From Streptosporangium subroseum (lineage in GTDB: Bacteria; Actinomycetota; Actinomycetes; Streptosporangiales; Streptosporangiaceae): a DNA stretch of 64,000 nucleotides. Below, in pieces: positions 49,896 to 58,534 of this stretch. The stretch lies in NCBI RefSeq assembly GCF_900188345.1, contig NZ_FZOD01000057.1:1-64000 (forward strand). Direction: 5' to 3'. A model generated the notes under the pieces. That model did not search any database. It was not told the origin of the DNA and saw nothing but the letters and a program-made list of their open reading frames with translations. A program made the position numbers and the translations under genes. Numbering within the stretch: the stretch's first letter is position 1; every line of letters begins with the position of its first letter.

Positions 49896-50879
49896 TCAGA
49901 GGTACGTTCTTGCCAGGCCGGTGGGGGTGTCGCGTTCGCCCGAGGCGATGCCGGGGGGAACGGCGGCGTTCAGCGTGGCGAGTTCTTCCGGCGTCAGGGT
50001 GATGTCGGCGGCGGCCGCGTTCTCCTCCAGGTAGGCACGTCGTTTGGTGCCGGGGATCGGCACGACGCCCTGAGCCATCACCCAGGCCAGCGCCAGCTGG
50101 GACGGGGTGACGCCCTTCGCCGTGGCGAGTTCCCTGAGGTCGTCGACGACGGCGAGGTTCTTCGCGATGTTCTCCGGGGAGAACCGGGGCAGGTGGCGGC
50201 GGGCGTCGTCGAGGTCGAGGTCGTCGACACGGGTGATCTGCCCGGAGAGGAAGCCGCGGCCCAGCGGGGAGAAGGCCACGAAGCCGATGCCGAGTTCGCG
50301 GAGGGTCTCCAGGACGCCGTTGTTCTCGGGCTCGCGGCTGAACAGGGAGTATTCCGACTGCACCGCGGCGAGCGGGTGGACGGCGTGCGCCCGCCGGATC
50401 GTCGCGGGAGCCGCCTCGGAGAGCCCGATGTGGCGGACCTTGCCGGCGTGAACCATCTCGGCCATCGCACCGACGGTGTCCTCGATGGGCACGTCGGGGT
50501 CGACGCGGTGCAGGTAGTACAGGTCGATGACGTCGATGCCCAGGTGCTTGAGAGACCGGTCGACGGCCCTGTGGGCGTGGGCGGGGCTGCCGTTGAGGCC
50601 GTGGCTGGTGCCGTCGTCGTCGAACTCGGTGGCGAACTTCGTGGCGACGGTGACCTCGTCGCGGCGGCCGGCGATGGCACGTCCGACGAGTTTCTCGTTC
50701 TCGAAGGGACCGTAGGCCTCCGCCGTGTCGATGAAGGTGACCCCGAGGTCGATGGCACGGCGGAGGGTGGCCAGGGACTCCTGTTCGTCGCGGGCGCCGT
50801 ACCAGACGCTCATGCCCATGGCGCCGAGTCCTTCCGCGGAGACGGTCAGACCATGGGAACCCAATGCAAGAGTCTTCAT
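49896..50879 (-). CDS. Aldo/keto reductase
   Basis: A 327-residue NADPH-dependent TIM-barrel reductase. Catalytic parts are visible: FIDTAEAYGPFENEKLVG (Asp and Tyr), VATKFATEF (Lys) and LYYLHRVDPDVPIEDTVGAM (His). The C-terminal NADPH loop reads VVPIPGTKRRAYLEENAAAA. It overlaps the MerR regulator gene upstream by 4 bp, so expression is controlled together. It probably detoxifies aldehydes or methylglyoxal-like compounds. Confidence 0.92.
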   Translation of the reverse strand: MKTLALGSHGLTVSAEGLGAMGMSVWYGARDEQESLATLRRAIDLGVTFIDTAEAYGPFENEKLVGRAIAGRRDEVTVATKFATEFDDDGTSHGLNGSPAHAHRAVDRSLKHLGIDVIDLYYLHRVDPDVPIEDTVGAMAEMVHAGKVRHIGLSEAAPATIRRAHAVHPLAAVQSEYSLFSREPENNGVLETLRELGIGFVAFSPLGRGFLSGQITRVDDLDLDDARRHLPRFSPENIAKNLAVVDDLRELATAKGVTPSQLALAWVMAQGVVPIPGTKRRAYLEENAAAADITLTPEELATLNAAVPPGIASGERDTPTGLARTYL

Positions 50880-51277
50880 GTTTTTGCGATGCTTTCTCGA
50901 TAAAAACGGATTTTTCGTTCTATTGCGGTCAGGTGTCCCCGGGTCTCGCGGAGCTGGGCGAGGACCCGCTCGCGATGGGCCTCCAGTACGGCAAGGCGTT
51001 CGAGTTCGCTGCCCTTCTCCCTGCAGCTCTCCACGAAGGCCCGGATGTCGCGGATCGGCATGCCGGTCCGGCGGAGCATGACAAGGCTGGCCAGCCAGCT
51101 CAGGTCCCGTTCGAAGTAGCGCCTCCGTCCGGAAGGCGCCCGGTCGGCGGGCGCCAGGGTCAGCCCTTCCCGTTCGTAGTAGCGCAGGGCGTCGATGCTC
51201 AGCCCGCAGGCGGCCGCGGCCGCGCTGATCGGCAACCCCTCTTCGGGGATCTCCACCTTCGGTGCGAGCCCGGTCAT
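50876..51277 (-). CDS. MerR family transcriptional regulator
   Basis: A 133-residue regulator with the MerR helix-turn-helix (LPISAAAAACGLSIDALRYY, EREGL) and a coiled-coil dimer helix. The frame is open to 51304, but the promoter -10 lies at 51296-51301, so those first codons are upstream of the transcript. The ATG at 51277 has GGAG at good distance. It likely activates its own promoter and the aldo/keto reductase when an electrophile is sensed; there is no Cys pair of the metal-sensing type. Confidence 0.85.
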   Translation of the reverse strand: MTGLAPKVEIPEEGLPISAAAAACGLSIDALRYYEREGLTLAPADRAPSGRRRYFERDLSWLASLVMLRRTGMPIRDIRAFVESCREKGSELERLAVLEAHRERVLAQLRETRGHLTAIERKIRFYRESIAKT

Positions 51278-51295
51278 CACCGTCTCCATGCCCTT

Positions 51296-51326
51296 ACTCT
51301 CCATGCTGGAGTGCAGACCAGGTCAA
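51296..51326 (-). promoter_or_regulatory. MerR-type promoter with 19-bp spacer
   Basis: On the minus strand TTGACC (51321-51326) and GAGAGT (51296-51301) are 19 bp apart, the lengthened spacing typical of MerR-activated promoters. The spacer contains the dyad CTGG-TC-TGCA-CT-CCAG. Confidence 0.75.
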
Positions 51327-51472
51327 ATCGGTTCAAACCATGCAAAAGTAAAGATTTTCATGGTCCACGGCGGATCGCGGTCCCGGCCGTTGCGATCGTG
51401 TCCCCGTTTTGGGGGTGTCGGGTCCGGCGGTGTTGCCGTACCTTGTGGCGATCGTCGAGAGGAGTTGTCGCC

Positions 51473-53185
51473 GTGGGCGCGACCAGAAATACCGAGATCT
51501 ACCTCAAGGCACGTGACCTGCTGCTGGGCCTGAACGGCGACTACGCCAAGGCGGTCGAGCAGTTCGCCTGGCCGGAGCTCGAGGGGCATTTCAACTGGGC
51601 GGTGGACTGGTTCGACGTGCTCGCCCGTGACAACGACCAGACGGCGCTGTGGCTGGTGGAGGAGGACGGCTCCGAGACCCGTCACAGCTTCGACGAGATG
51701 GCACGGCGCTCGAACCAGGTCGCGGCGTTCCTGGCGGTGCAGGGCGTCTCCCGCGGCGATCGGGTGATGCTCATGCTGAACAACCAGGTCGAGCTCTGGG
51801 AGTCGATGCTGGCGGTGATGAAGCTGGGCGCGGTGATCATGCCGACCACCACCGCGCTCGGGCCCACGGACCTGGCGGACCGCATCGACCGGGGCGGTGC
51901 GCGGTACGTGATCGCCAACGCCGCGGACAGCGCCAAGTTCGGCGACGTGCCCGGGCGGTACGGGCGGATCTGCGTGGGCGACGCCCCGGCGGGCTGGGCG
52001 TCCTACCGGGACGCGTACGCTCTCTCGGACCAGCCGGTGGCACACCCGGGTACGGCACCGCAGGACCCGCTGCTGCTGTACTTCACCTCGGGCACCACGA
52101 GCAAGCCCAAGCTGGTCGAGCACACCCAGGTCTCCTACCCGATGGGGCACCTGTCGACGGCCTACTGGATCGGTTCGCGTCCGGGGGACGTGCACCTGAA
52201 CATCAGCTCTCCCGGCTGGGCCAAGCACGCCTGGAGTTGCTTCTTCGCGCCGTGGATCGCCCAGGCCACGATCTTCGTTTACAACTACGGCCGGTTCGAC
52301 CCCGGCGCCCTGCTGGGTCAGATCCGCCGTGCGGAGGTGACGACGTTCTGCGCGCCGCCGACGGTGTGGCGGATGCTGATCAAGGCCGATCTGTCCGGCG
52401 GGCCCGGCCGGCTGCGGGAGGTGCTGTCGGCGGGGGAGCCGCTGAACCCCGAGGTGATCGATCAGGTCCGGCGGCAGTGGGGGCTGACGCTGCGCGACGG
52501 CTTCGGACAGACCGAGACCACGCTGCTGGTCGGCAACGTGCCGGGAATGCCGGTCAAGCCCGGCTCCATGGGCCTGCCCCTGCCCGGGATGCCGGTGACG
52601 CTGGTCGACCTCGTCACCGGCCAGAAGTCGGACGAGGGGGAGATCTGCATCGACCTGAGCCGCCGTCCGGTCTCACTGATGACGGGTTACCAGGGCGACG
52701 ACGAGCGCCACGCCGACGCGATGACCGGTGGTTACTACCACACCGGGGATGTGGCCGTCCGCGACGAGGACGGCTACATCTTCTACGTCGGGCGCACCGA
52801 CGACGTGTTCAAGGCCTCGGACTACAAGATCTCGCCGTTCGAGCTGGAGAGCGTGCTGATCGAGCACCCCGCGGTCGCGGAGGCGGCCGTGGTGCCGGCG
52901 CCGGACGAGCTGCGGCTGGCGGTGCCGAAGGCGTACGTCGCGCTGGCGGCGGAGTGGGAGCCGGACCGCGAGACCGCGCTGGCCATTCTGCGTCATGCCA
53001 GGGAGAAGCTCGCGCCGTTCCAGCGGGTGCGCCGGCTGGAGTTCTTCGAGCTGCCGAAGACGGTGTCGGGCAAGATCCGCAGGGTCGATCTCCGGGGCCG
53101 CGAGCGGGAGGCCGCGTCCGAGGGAGCGTCCCTTCCGGAGTGGCGCGACGAGGAGTTTCCCGAGCTCCGCGAACCGCGATCCTGA
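51473..53185 (+). CDS. Acyl-CoA synthetase (AMP-forming, medium-chain/acetyl-CoA synthetase-like)
   Basis: A 570-residue ANL-superfamily enzyme that activates a carboxylic acid with ATP and CoA. The P-loop-like motif is LYFTSGTTSKPKLVEHTQVS; further signatures are DGFGQTETT, YYHTGDVAVRDEDGYIFYVG, GRTDDVFKASDYKISPFELE and the C-terminal catalytic Lys in KTVSGKIRRVDL. GTG at 51473 with GGAG 9 nt upstream; the same frame runs on upstream without support. Single gene. The acid (acetate, propionate or medium-chain) cannot be told. Confidence 0.9.
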   Translation: MGATRNTEIYLKARDLLLGLNGDYAKAVEQFAWPELEGHFNWAVDWFDVLARDNDQTALWLVEEDGSETRHSFDEMARRSNQVAAFLAVQGVSRGDRVMLMLNNQVELWESMLAVMKLGAVIMPTTTALGPTDLADRIDRGGARYVIANAADSAKFGDVPGRYGRICVGDAPAGWASYRDAYALSDQPVAHPGTAPQDPLLLYFTSGTTSKPKLVEHTQVSYPMGHLSTAYWIGSRPGDVHLNISSPGWAKHAWSCFFAPWIAQATIFVYNYGRFDPGALLGQIRRAEVTTFCAPPTVWRMLIKADLSGGPGRLREVLSAGEPLNPEVIDQVRRQWGLTLRDGFGQTETTLLVGNVPGMPVKPGSMGLPLPGMPVTLVDLVTGQKSDEGEICIDLSRRPVSLMTGYQGDDERHADAMTGGYYHTGDVAVRDEDGYIFYVGRTDDVFKASDYKISPFELESVLIEHPAVAEAAVVPAPDELRLAVPKAYVALAAEWEPDRETALAILRHAREKLAPFQRVRRLEFFELPKTVSGKIRRVDLRGREREAASEGASLPEWRDEEFPELREPRS

Positions 53186-53225
53186 CGGCGTCCATCCCGC
53201 CCGGATGCCCGGTCGTCCATCCTGC

Positions 53226-53267
53226 CCGGGTGCCGGGTGCCGGGTGCCGGGTGCCGGGTGCCGGGTG
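53226..53267. repeat. Six-copy CCGGGTG heptamer tandem repeat
   Basis: The 7-bp unit CCGGGTG repeats six times without a change, 40 bp after the acyl-CoA synthetase stop, directly followed by the terminator hairpin. Its perfect form suggests recent expansion. Confidence 0.95.
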
Positions 53268-53269
53268 CC

Positions 53270-53312
53270 GGAGGCGATGAGAGGCCGCCCCGGCCGGCCT
53301 CTCATCGCCTCC
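53270..53312. terminator. 18-bp perfect bidirectional hairpin
   Basis: GGAGGCGATGAGAGGCCG (53270-53287) pairs with CGGCCTCTCATCGCCTCC (53295-53312). It lies between the convergent ends of the acyl-CoA synthetase and alginate-lyase-like genes. Confidence 0.85.
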
Positions 53313-53316
53313 GTTG

Positions 53317-54534
53317 TCAGGCGGGGTTGCCGGCGTGGGTCAGGGTCTCCCACGCGACGAAGAGGACGTTCGTCCCGGCCGGGCGCTGCTGCTCGGTGAG
53401 CCGCTGCGTGTTTGTCATGGCGATGCCCATGCGGGTGTTGAGGGCGTTGAACCCGACCTCCGTGACCGGGCCCAGGCCGAGGGTGAGTTTGCCCCCGCAC
53501 AGCGAGGACGGCACGGCGGTGCCGAGCTGGTACTTCGCCTGGAGCCCCAGCGCGTGGCGCAGCCGTTCGCTGATCTCCGGGTAGAGGTCCTGACCCTGGA
53601 TCCGGGTGGTCTCGGCGAAGTGCGAGATGGCGGAGAGGCCGTATCCGGTGTGGACGAAGTCGCGGCAGGTCTCCTGGGTGAGGCCGTCCATGAACGTGGA
53701 CTGCCCCTGCCAGTAGCTGATGATCTCGGCCTTGGTGTCGACGCTGCTGCCCGGAGGAGCCTTGGGAAGGGCGCCGTCGGCGCTGATGTAGATGAAGGCG
53801 GGCACGCGGCCGCGGAACTTGCTCACGGCCCTGTCATAGGAGGTGCGGTCCTCCAGGAAGACCGAGATCCCGATCGCGGCCTCCATCATGCTCAGTTCCC
53901 AGTTGCCGTTGCTGTTGGAACCGTTGATGACCTTGGGCAGGTAGACGTTGCGCAGCATGGTGGAGAAGCGGGTGACGCCTGCGGCGGACCAGCCGGTGTA
54001 GGTGTACCGGATGATCTCGGCGGCCCTGGGCCACGAGGACCCGGCCCACCCGGTCTGCAGCGGCGCGTTGCTGTTGGTGTGATCCTTGATCACGGCGGAC
54101 CAGGCGTCCATGATCTCGATGGACTTCTTGGCGTACCTGCTGTCCTGGGTGACGTACCAGGCCAGTGCGAGGGTGTAGGCGGCGAGTGCGTCCTGACGCT
54201 CGTCGGTGCAGCCGTTGTTCGGGTTGGAGTACGAACCGCACTCCACGATCGCGCGCGGCTTCGGGGTTCGCGACAGTGACGCCAGTGAGTGCTTCATCAT
54301 CTGGTCGTAGGCGCCCTTCCACGGCTGGGCGCCCGCGTTGACCTTCGACTTCATGAAGTCGAGCTGGCCCTTGCCGACCAGGACGCCGGGATGAACGAAG
54401 GTCGCCGGGGCGGCCTTGACGGTCGTCGTCTTCGGGAGGGGGGCGGCGCCGGCCGCGGGGGTGGTCATGGAGGTGACGGCGAGAGCCGCGGCACCGATGA
54501 CCGCGATGGCCGTTGTTCGGATACGTCCGAGCAC
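53317..54534 (-). CDS. Secreted alginate-lyase-family protein
   Basis: A 405-residue exported protein. A signal peptide (TTAIAVIGAAALAVTSMTTP, cleavage about residue 30) is followed by an alpha-toroid-like domain with FVHPGVLVGKGQLDFMKSKV, GCTDERQDALAAYTLALAWY and NGNWELSMMEAAIGISVFLE, resembling the alginate lyase (PL5-type) fold. Conserved Asn, His and Trp residues fit a polysaccharide lyase, but the substrate is open. GTG start with GAGGAG upstream. Single gene, likely for polymer breakdown outside the cell. Confidence 0.8.
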   Translation of the reverse strand: MLGRIRTTAIAVIGAAALAVTSMTTPAAGAAPLPKTTTVKAAPATFVHPGVLVGKGQLDFMKSKVNAGAQPWKGAYDQMMKHSLASLSRTPKPRAIVECGSYSNPNNGCTDERQDALAAYTLALAWYVTQDSRYAKKSIEIMDAWSAVIKDHTNSNAPLQTGWAGSSWPRAAEIIRYTYTGWSAAGVTRFSTMLRNVYLPKVINGSNSNGNWELSMMEAAIGISVFLEDRTSYDRAVSKFRGRVPAFIYISADGALPKAPPGSSVDTKAEIISYWQGQSTFMDGLTQETCRDFVHTGYGLSAISHFAETTRIQGQDLYPEISERLRHALGLQAKYQLGTAVPSSLCGGKLTLGLGPVTEVGFNALNTRMGIAMTNTQRLTEQQRPAGTNVLFVAWETLTHAGNPA

Positions 54535-54777
54535 GTGGAACTCCTCGCTGGCGACAGGCCAAGGGGATGGCGAGAGGTCTCGACTGAGGGTCTCGATGAC
54601 CGATCATCCAACCCAGCTCGACAAGTTCCCGTCAAGCTATTTAGGAAAGTTTCCTAACATTTAAGGTGATCATCGGGAGCCCTTATGGATGGGGCGTCGG
54701 CGGAACATGGCGGGAGGAAAAGGATCTTCTTGCCACAGAAGTGGCCGTGACGTGACCAAGGGCGCTACACGGCCACG

Positions 54778-54807
54778 TTGCATGATCACGGTTTTCGCCG
54801 GTACTCT
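54778..54807 (+). promoter_or_regulatory. Promoter of the tryptophan leader
   Basis: TTGCAT (54778-54783) and TACTCT (54802-54807) with an 18-bp spacer. The leader ATG starts 8 nt after the -10, so the transcript probably begins at or next to it. Confidence 0.6.
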
Positions 54808-54814
54808 TTGCCGC

Positions 54815-54856
54815 ATGCGATACCTCGATACCCTTCAGTGGTGGCGCCGCTTCTAA
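54815..54856 (+). CDS. trpL: Tryptophan leader peptide
   Basis: A 13-codon open frame, MRYLDTLQWWRRF and stop, with two adjacent Trp codons, directly upstream of the anthranilate synthase gene. Ribosome stalling at the Trp pair when tryptophan is scarce would change folding of the RNA behind it. The frame has no ribosome site and follows a promoter by 8 nt, so it appears leaderless. Confidence 0.85.
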   Translation: MRYLDTLQWWRRF

Positions 54857-54936
54857 GCGGCGCAGGTTTCGCATTCGCGAGCAGACGGACGGCCGCCCAG
54901 GGAGGTGGCCTTCTGTGTGTCCGCCCCCTCTGGGCT
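54843..54936 (+). promoter_or_regulatory. Tryptophan attenuator region
   Basis: Competing stems follow the leader peptide. GCGCCGCTT pairs with AGCGGCGC over the Trp codons and stop (54844-54863). Further on, CGGAC-GGCCGCC pairs with GGTGGCC and GTCCG (54886-54923), while GCCCAG (54894-54899) could pair instead with CTGGGC (54930-54935). The alternative structures fit attenuation; no clear T-tract follows, so the block may act on translation or with Rho. Confidence 0.65.
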
Positions 54937-54967
54937 TCAGGGAAACCAAATAAGGGGCGAGACTGCA

Positions 54968-57106
54968 GTGGAGACCAGCGGATATACCACCGCCGGCGGC
55001 ATCGAGGTCGAGGTCGCGGCATTCGACGTGCCCGAAACGGTGCTCGAGGACGTCGTCACGACGCTCGGCGAGCGCCGCGGAGGAGTGCTCTCCTCCGGGA
55101 TGGAGTATCCCGGCCGCTACAGCCGATGGCATCTGGCCTACGTCGACCCCTGCCTGGAGATCGTGGCCAGGGGCCGCAGGATCTCCGCCCGTGCGCTGAA
55201 CGCGCGCGGCAGGGTGGTGCTGCCCGCCGTCGCGTCCTGCCTGCTCGCCGCGGGCAAGCCCACCGGACAGCCGACGGCGGAGCACATCGAGATCTACGTC
55301 GCGGAGTCCGAGGAGATCTTCCCCGAGGAGATGCGCAGTCGCCGTCCCACCGTGTTCACCGCGATCCGCGAGATCATCGCCGCGTTCAAGGGCGAGAACG
55401 AGCACCTGGGTCTCTACGGCTCCTTCGGATACGACCTGGCCTTCCAGTTCGAGCCGATCAGGCAGGTCCTCACCCGTGCCGAGGACCAGCGTGACCTGGT
55501 GCTGCACCTGCCCGACCGGGTGATGGTGATCGACCGTAAGCGGGAGACCAGCAAGGAGTACCGCTACGAGTTCACCGTGGACGGCCTCTCCACCCGGGGC
55601 CTCGCCCGCGAGGGGGAGAGCGTCCCGCTGCCCGCCGCCCCCTCCGAGATCCCCGCCGACCCCGAGAAGGGTTCCTACGCCCAGGTCGTGGCCGCGGCCA
55701 AGGAGAAGTTCGTCCGGGGCGACCTGTTCGAGGTCGTCCCCGGTCAGGTCTTCCACGCGCCCTGCACCGACCCGGCCGCCTTCTACCGGGGCCTGCGCAA
55801 GGTCAACCCCGCGCCGTACGAGTTCCTGTTCAACCTCGGCGAGGGCGAGCACCTGGTCGGTGCCTCCCCGGAGATGTACGTCAGGGTCAGCGGCGAGCGC
55901 GTCGAGACCTGTCCCATCTCCGGCACCATCGCCCGCGGCAGCAACCCGATCGAGGACGCCGACGCGATCCGCACCCTCCTGTCCAGCGTGAAGGAGGAGT
56001 CGGAGCTGACCATGTGCACCGACGTGGACCGCAACGACAAGTCCCGCATCTGCGTGCCGGGCACCGTTCAGGTCATCGGGCGGCGTCAGATCGAGATGTA
56101 CTCCCGGTTGATCCACACCGTGGACCACATCGAGGGCCGCCTGCGACCGGAGTTCGACGCGCTGGACGCCTTCCTCACCCACATGTGGGCCGTCACCGTC
56201 ACCGGGGCCCCCAAGACCTGGGCGATGCAGTTCATCGAGGACCACGAGGCCACCACCAGGCGCTGGTACGGCGGAGCGGTCGGCTTCATCGGCTTCGACG
56301 GCTCGATGAACACCGGCCTGACCCTGCGCACCGCGCAGATCCGCGGCGGCGTCGCCACCGTCAGGGCCGGGGCCACGCTGCTGTTCGACTCCGACCCCGA
56401 GGCCGAGGAGCGCGAGACCGAGCTCAAGGCCAGCGCCCTGCTCGGCGCCCTGGCCGCGGTCGGCGCCCCGCAGGAGCAGGCCGCGGCCGAACCGGCGGGG
56501 GAGCGGCCGGGCGAGGGCATGAAGGTGCTGCTCGTCGACCACGAGGACTCCTTCGTCAACACCCTGGCCGACTACTTCCGCCAGCAGGGCGCCGAGGTCG
56601 TCACGCTCAGGCACGGCTTCCCCGCGTCGATGATCGAGGAGATCTCCCCGTCGCTCGTCGTGCTGTCGCCGGGGCCCGGATGGCCGTCGGACTTCGGCCT
56701 GCCGGCGCTGGTCGAGGCGCTCTACGAGCGCGACCTGCCGGTGTTCGGCGTCTGTCTCGGCCTGCAGGGCATGGTCGAGCAGGCGGGCGGCACGCTCGGC
56801 CTGCTCGACCACCCCGAGCACGGAAAGCGCGGCCAGGTGAGGCGGATCGGCGACAGCGCGCTGCTGGAGGGGCTCCCCGAGGAGTTCACCGCGGCGCGTT
56901 ACCACTCGGTCCACGCCAAGCAGCCGGGGGTCGTCGGTTTCACCACCACCGCGCTCACCCCGGACGGGGCGGTGATGGCGATCGAGGACGTGGCGAGGCG
57001 GCGCTTCGCCGTGCAGTTCCACCCCGAGTCGATCCTCACCGCCCGGGGCGGCGCCGGAGCCAGGGTCATCGCCAACGTCCTGCGGCTCTGCCGTACCTCT
57101 GCGTAA
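54968..57106 (+). CDS. trpE: Fused anthranilate synthase TrpE-TrpG
   Basis: A 712-residue enzyme making anthranilate from chorismate and glutamine, the first step of tryptophan synthesis. The TrpE part (to about residue 505) has LFEVVPGQVFHAP, CPISGTIARGSNPIEDADAI, MCTDVDRNDKSR and VTVTGAPKTWAMQFIE. The TrpG glutaminase part starts near M518 (MKVLLVDHEDSFVNT) with nucleophile C596 (FGVCLGLQGM) and the His/Glu pair in VQFHPESI. GTG start with AAGGGG upstream. The Trp leader in front shows it serves tryptophan supply; a related fused enzyme, PhzE, makes a phenazine precursor but has no such leader. No other trp gene follows. Confidence 0.95.
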   Translation: METSGYTTAGGIEVEVAAFDVPETVLEDVVTTLGERRGGVLSSGMEYPGRYSRWHLAYVDPCLEIVARGRRISARALNARGRVVLPAVASCLLAAGKPTGQPTAEHIEIYVAESEEIFPEEMRSRRPTVFTAIREIIAAFKGENEHLGLYGSFGYDLAFQFEPIRQVLTRAEDQRDLVLHLPDRVMVIDRKRETSKEYRYEFTVDGLSTRGLAREGESVPLPAAPSEIPADPEKGSYAQVVAAAKEKFVRGDLFEVVPGQVFHAPCTDPAAFYRGLRKVNPAPYEFLFNLGEGEHLVGASPEMYVRVSGERVETCPISGTIARGSNPIEDADAIRTLLSSVKEESELTMCTDVDRNDKSRICVPGTVQVIGRRQIEMYSRLIHTVDHIEGRLRPEFDALDAFLTHMWAVTVTGAPKTWAMQFIEDHEATTRRWYGGAVGFIGFDGSMNTGLTLRTAQIRGGVATVRAGATLLFDSDPEAEERETELKASALLGALAAVGAPQEQAAAEPAGERPGEGMKVLLVDHEDSFVNTLADYFRQQGAEVVTLRHGFPASMIEEISPSLVVLSPGPGWPSDFGLPALVEALYERDLPVFGVCLGLQGMVEQAGGTLGLLDHPEHGKRGQVRRIGDSALLEGLPEEFTAARYHSVHAKQPGVVGFTTTALTPDGAVMAIEDVARRRFAVQFHPESILTARGGAGARVIANVLRLCRTSA

Positions 57107-57156
57107 AGAGCCGCGAGATCACGTTGGGTAGTCGTAGAGTTCTCCTGATGTGAGGA

Positions 57157-57191
57157 CTGCGGGCGGATCGGACAGATCGATCCGCCCGCAG
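57157..57191. terminator. 14-bp perfect hairpin after trpE
   Basis: CTGCGGGCGGATCG (57157-57170) pairs with CGATCCGCCCGCAG (57178-57191), about 50 bp after the anthranilate synthase stop and 18 bp before the next start. It is a likely terminator or attenuating stem for the amidohydrolase gene. Confidence 0.7.
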
Positions 57192-57208
57192 CCATGGGAG
57201 GAGTCGGC

Positions 57209-58369
57209 ATGAGATCGGACGACGCGCTGCCCGTCGAGCTTCCCGACATGGTGCGAGAGGCCCTGCTGGCTCCGCTGGTCGACCATCACTGCCACGGGGT
57301 GCGCCGCGACGACCTGACGCGGGGCGGGTTCGAGATGCTGCTCACCCAGGCTGGCACCCCGGCACCTCCCGGCACCACCCACTTCGACACCCCGGCGGGC
57401 GCCGCGGTCCGCCGCTGGTGCGCACCGGTCCTCGACCTGGACCCGCACGCGCCGCCGGCCGTCTACCTGGCCCGCCGGGCCGAACTGGGCGCGGCCGAGG
57501 TGAATCGGCGGCTGCTGGGCGAGGCCGGGATCGTGACCTTCCTGGTCGACGGCGGCTCCGGCGGTCCCGAGCTGCTCTCGGCGGCGGAGATGGGCCACGC
57601 GGGCGGCGCGGCGGCCGAGGAGATCATCATGATCGAGCAGGTCGAGCGCGAGGTCGCGCGGACGGCGGCCTCGGGGGTCTCCTATATCTCCGATCTCACC
57701 CAGCACCTCGCGGGCAGGGCCGCCCAGGCGGCCGGGCTCACCTCGGCCGTCGCCTACCGGCACGGCCTGGGCCGCGACCCGGCCAGGCCCAGCCGGGGGT
57801 CGGTGATCGCGGCGGCCACCCGGCGGCTGGCCGAGCCCGCCGAGCGGCTCACCGATCCCGTGCTGCTGCGTCATCTGCTCTGGACGGCCGTGGACGTGGC
57901 CAGGGAGCGCAACCGGCCGCTGCGGTTCCATGTCGGCTACGGCGATCCGGACCTCGACCCGCACGGCGGGGACCCGGCGCTGATGGTCGGTTTCCTCCGG
58001 GCGGTGCAGCCGATCGGCGTGCCCGTCGTCCTGCTGCACTGCTACCCGTTCCACCGCCAGGCGGCCTACCTCGCCGGCGTCTTCCCACACGTCTACGTCG
58101 ACGTGGGCCTGGCCCTGAGCTGCACCGCCGTGGGCTCGGCGGCGATCATGGGAGAGCTGCTGGAGCTGGTCCCCTTCCACAAGCAGCTGTTCGGCTCCGG
58201 CAGCCACGGCGTGGCCGAGAGCTGCCTCCTGGGCGCGCTGTACCACCGGCGGAGCCTGGCCAGGGCGCTGGCGCTGCGGCTGGCCGCCGACGAGTGGAGC
58301 GCCCAGGACGCGGCCCGGGTGGCCCACATGATCGGTTCCGGCAATGCCCGCCGGGTATACCGGCTGTAG
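57209..58369 (+). CDS. Amidohydrolase family protein (FluG N-terminal-like)
   Basis: A 386-residue TIM-barrel metal hydrolase. The metal motif VDHHCHGVRRDDL lies near the N-terminus; later His residues are in RFHVGYGDPDLDPHGGDPAL, VVLLHCYPFHRQAAYLAG and FGSGSHGVAE. Members of this amidohydrolase 2 subgroup occur alone or fused to glutamine-synthetase-like domains; the substrate is unknown. The usual final Asp in the barrel seems replaced (GSGSHG), so the metal site may be altered. GGAGG precedes the ATG at 57209. Confidence 0.8.
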   Translation: MRSDDALPVELPDMVREALLAPLVDHHCHGVRRDDLTRGGFEMLLTQAGTPAPPGTTHFDTPAGAAVRRWCAPVLDLDPHAPPAVYLARRAELGAAEVNRRLLGEAGIVTFLVDGGSGGPELLSAAEMGHAGGAAAEEIIMIEQVEREVARTAASGVSYISDLTQHLAGRAAQAAGLTSAVAYRHGLGRDPARPSRGSVIAAATRRLAEPAERLTDPVLLRHLLWTAVDVARERNRPLRFHVGYGDPDLDPHGGDPALMVGFLRAVQPIGVPVVLLHCYPFHRQAAYLAGVFPHVYVDVGLALSCTAVGSAAIMGELLELVPFHKQLFGSGSHGVAESCLLGALYHRRSLARALALRLAADEWSAQDAARVAHMIGSGNARRVYRL

Positions 58370-58534
58370 ACCGCCTCGCCCCGCCGGCGGACCGTTGCCG
58401 GTGAACACGACCCGCGAGAGGACCCCCGGGAAAGAGGCCTGTTCCTCTCCCGGCCGCCGTCGTGTGGGGCGTCGTCGGCGGGGACGCGCTCTCCGGTTTA
58501 CGATATGGCGCGAACAACGATGAGGGGGAGTCAG

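Noticed and set aside
54683..57022. Long open frame on the minus strand (779 codons)
   Set aside because: Antisense to the fused anthranilate synthase gene, which has all catalytic motifs.
54968..57106. Fused TrpEG as a phenazine-type PhzE enzyme
   Set aside because: A Trp-codon leader peptide and attenuator precede it and no phenazine genes are nearby, so tryptophan synthesis is the better call.
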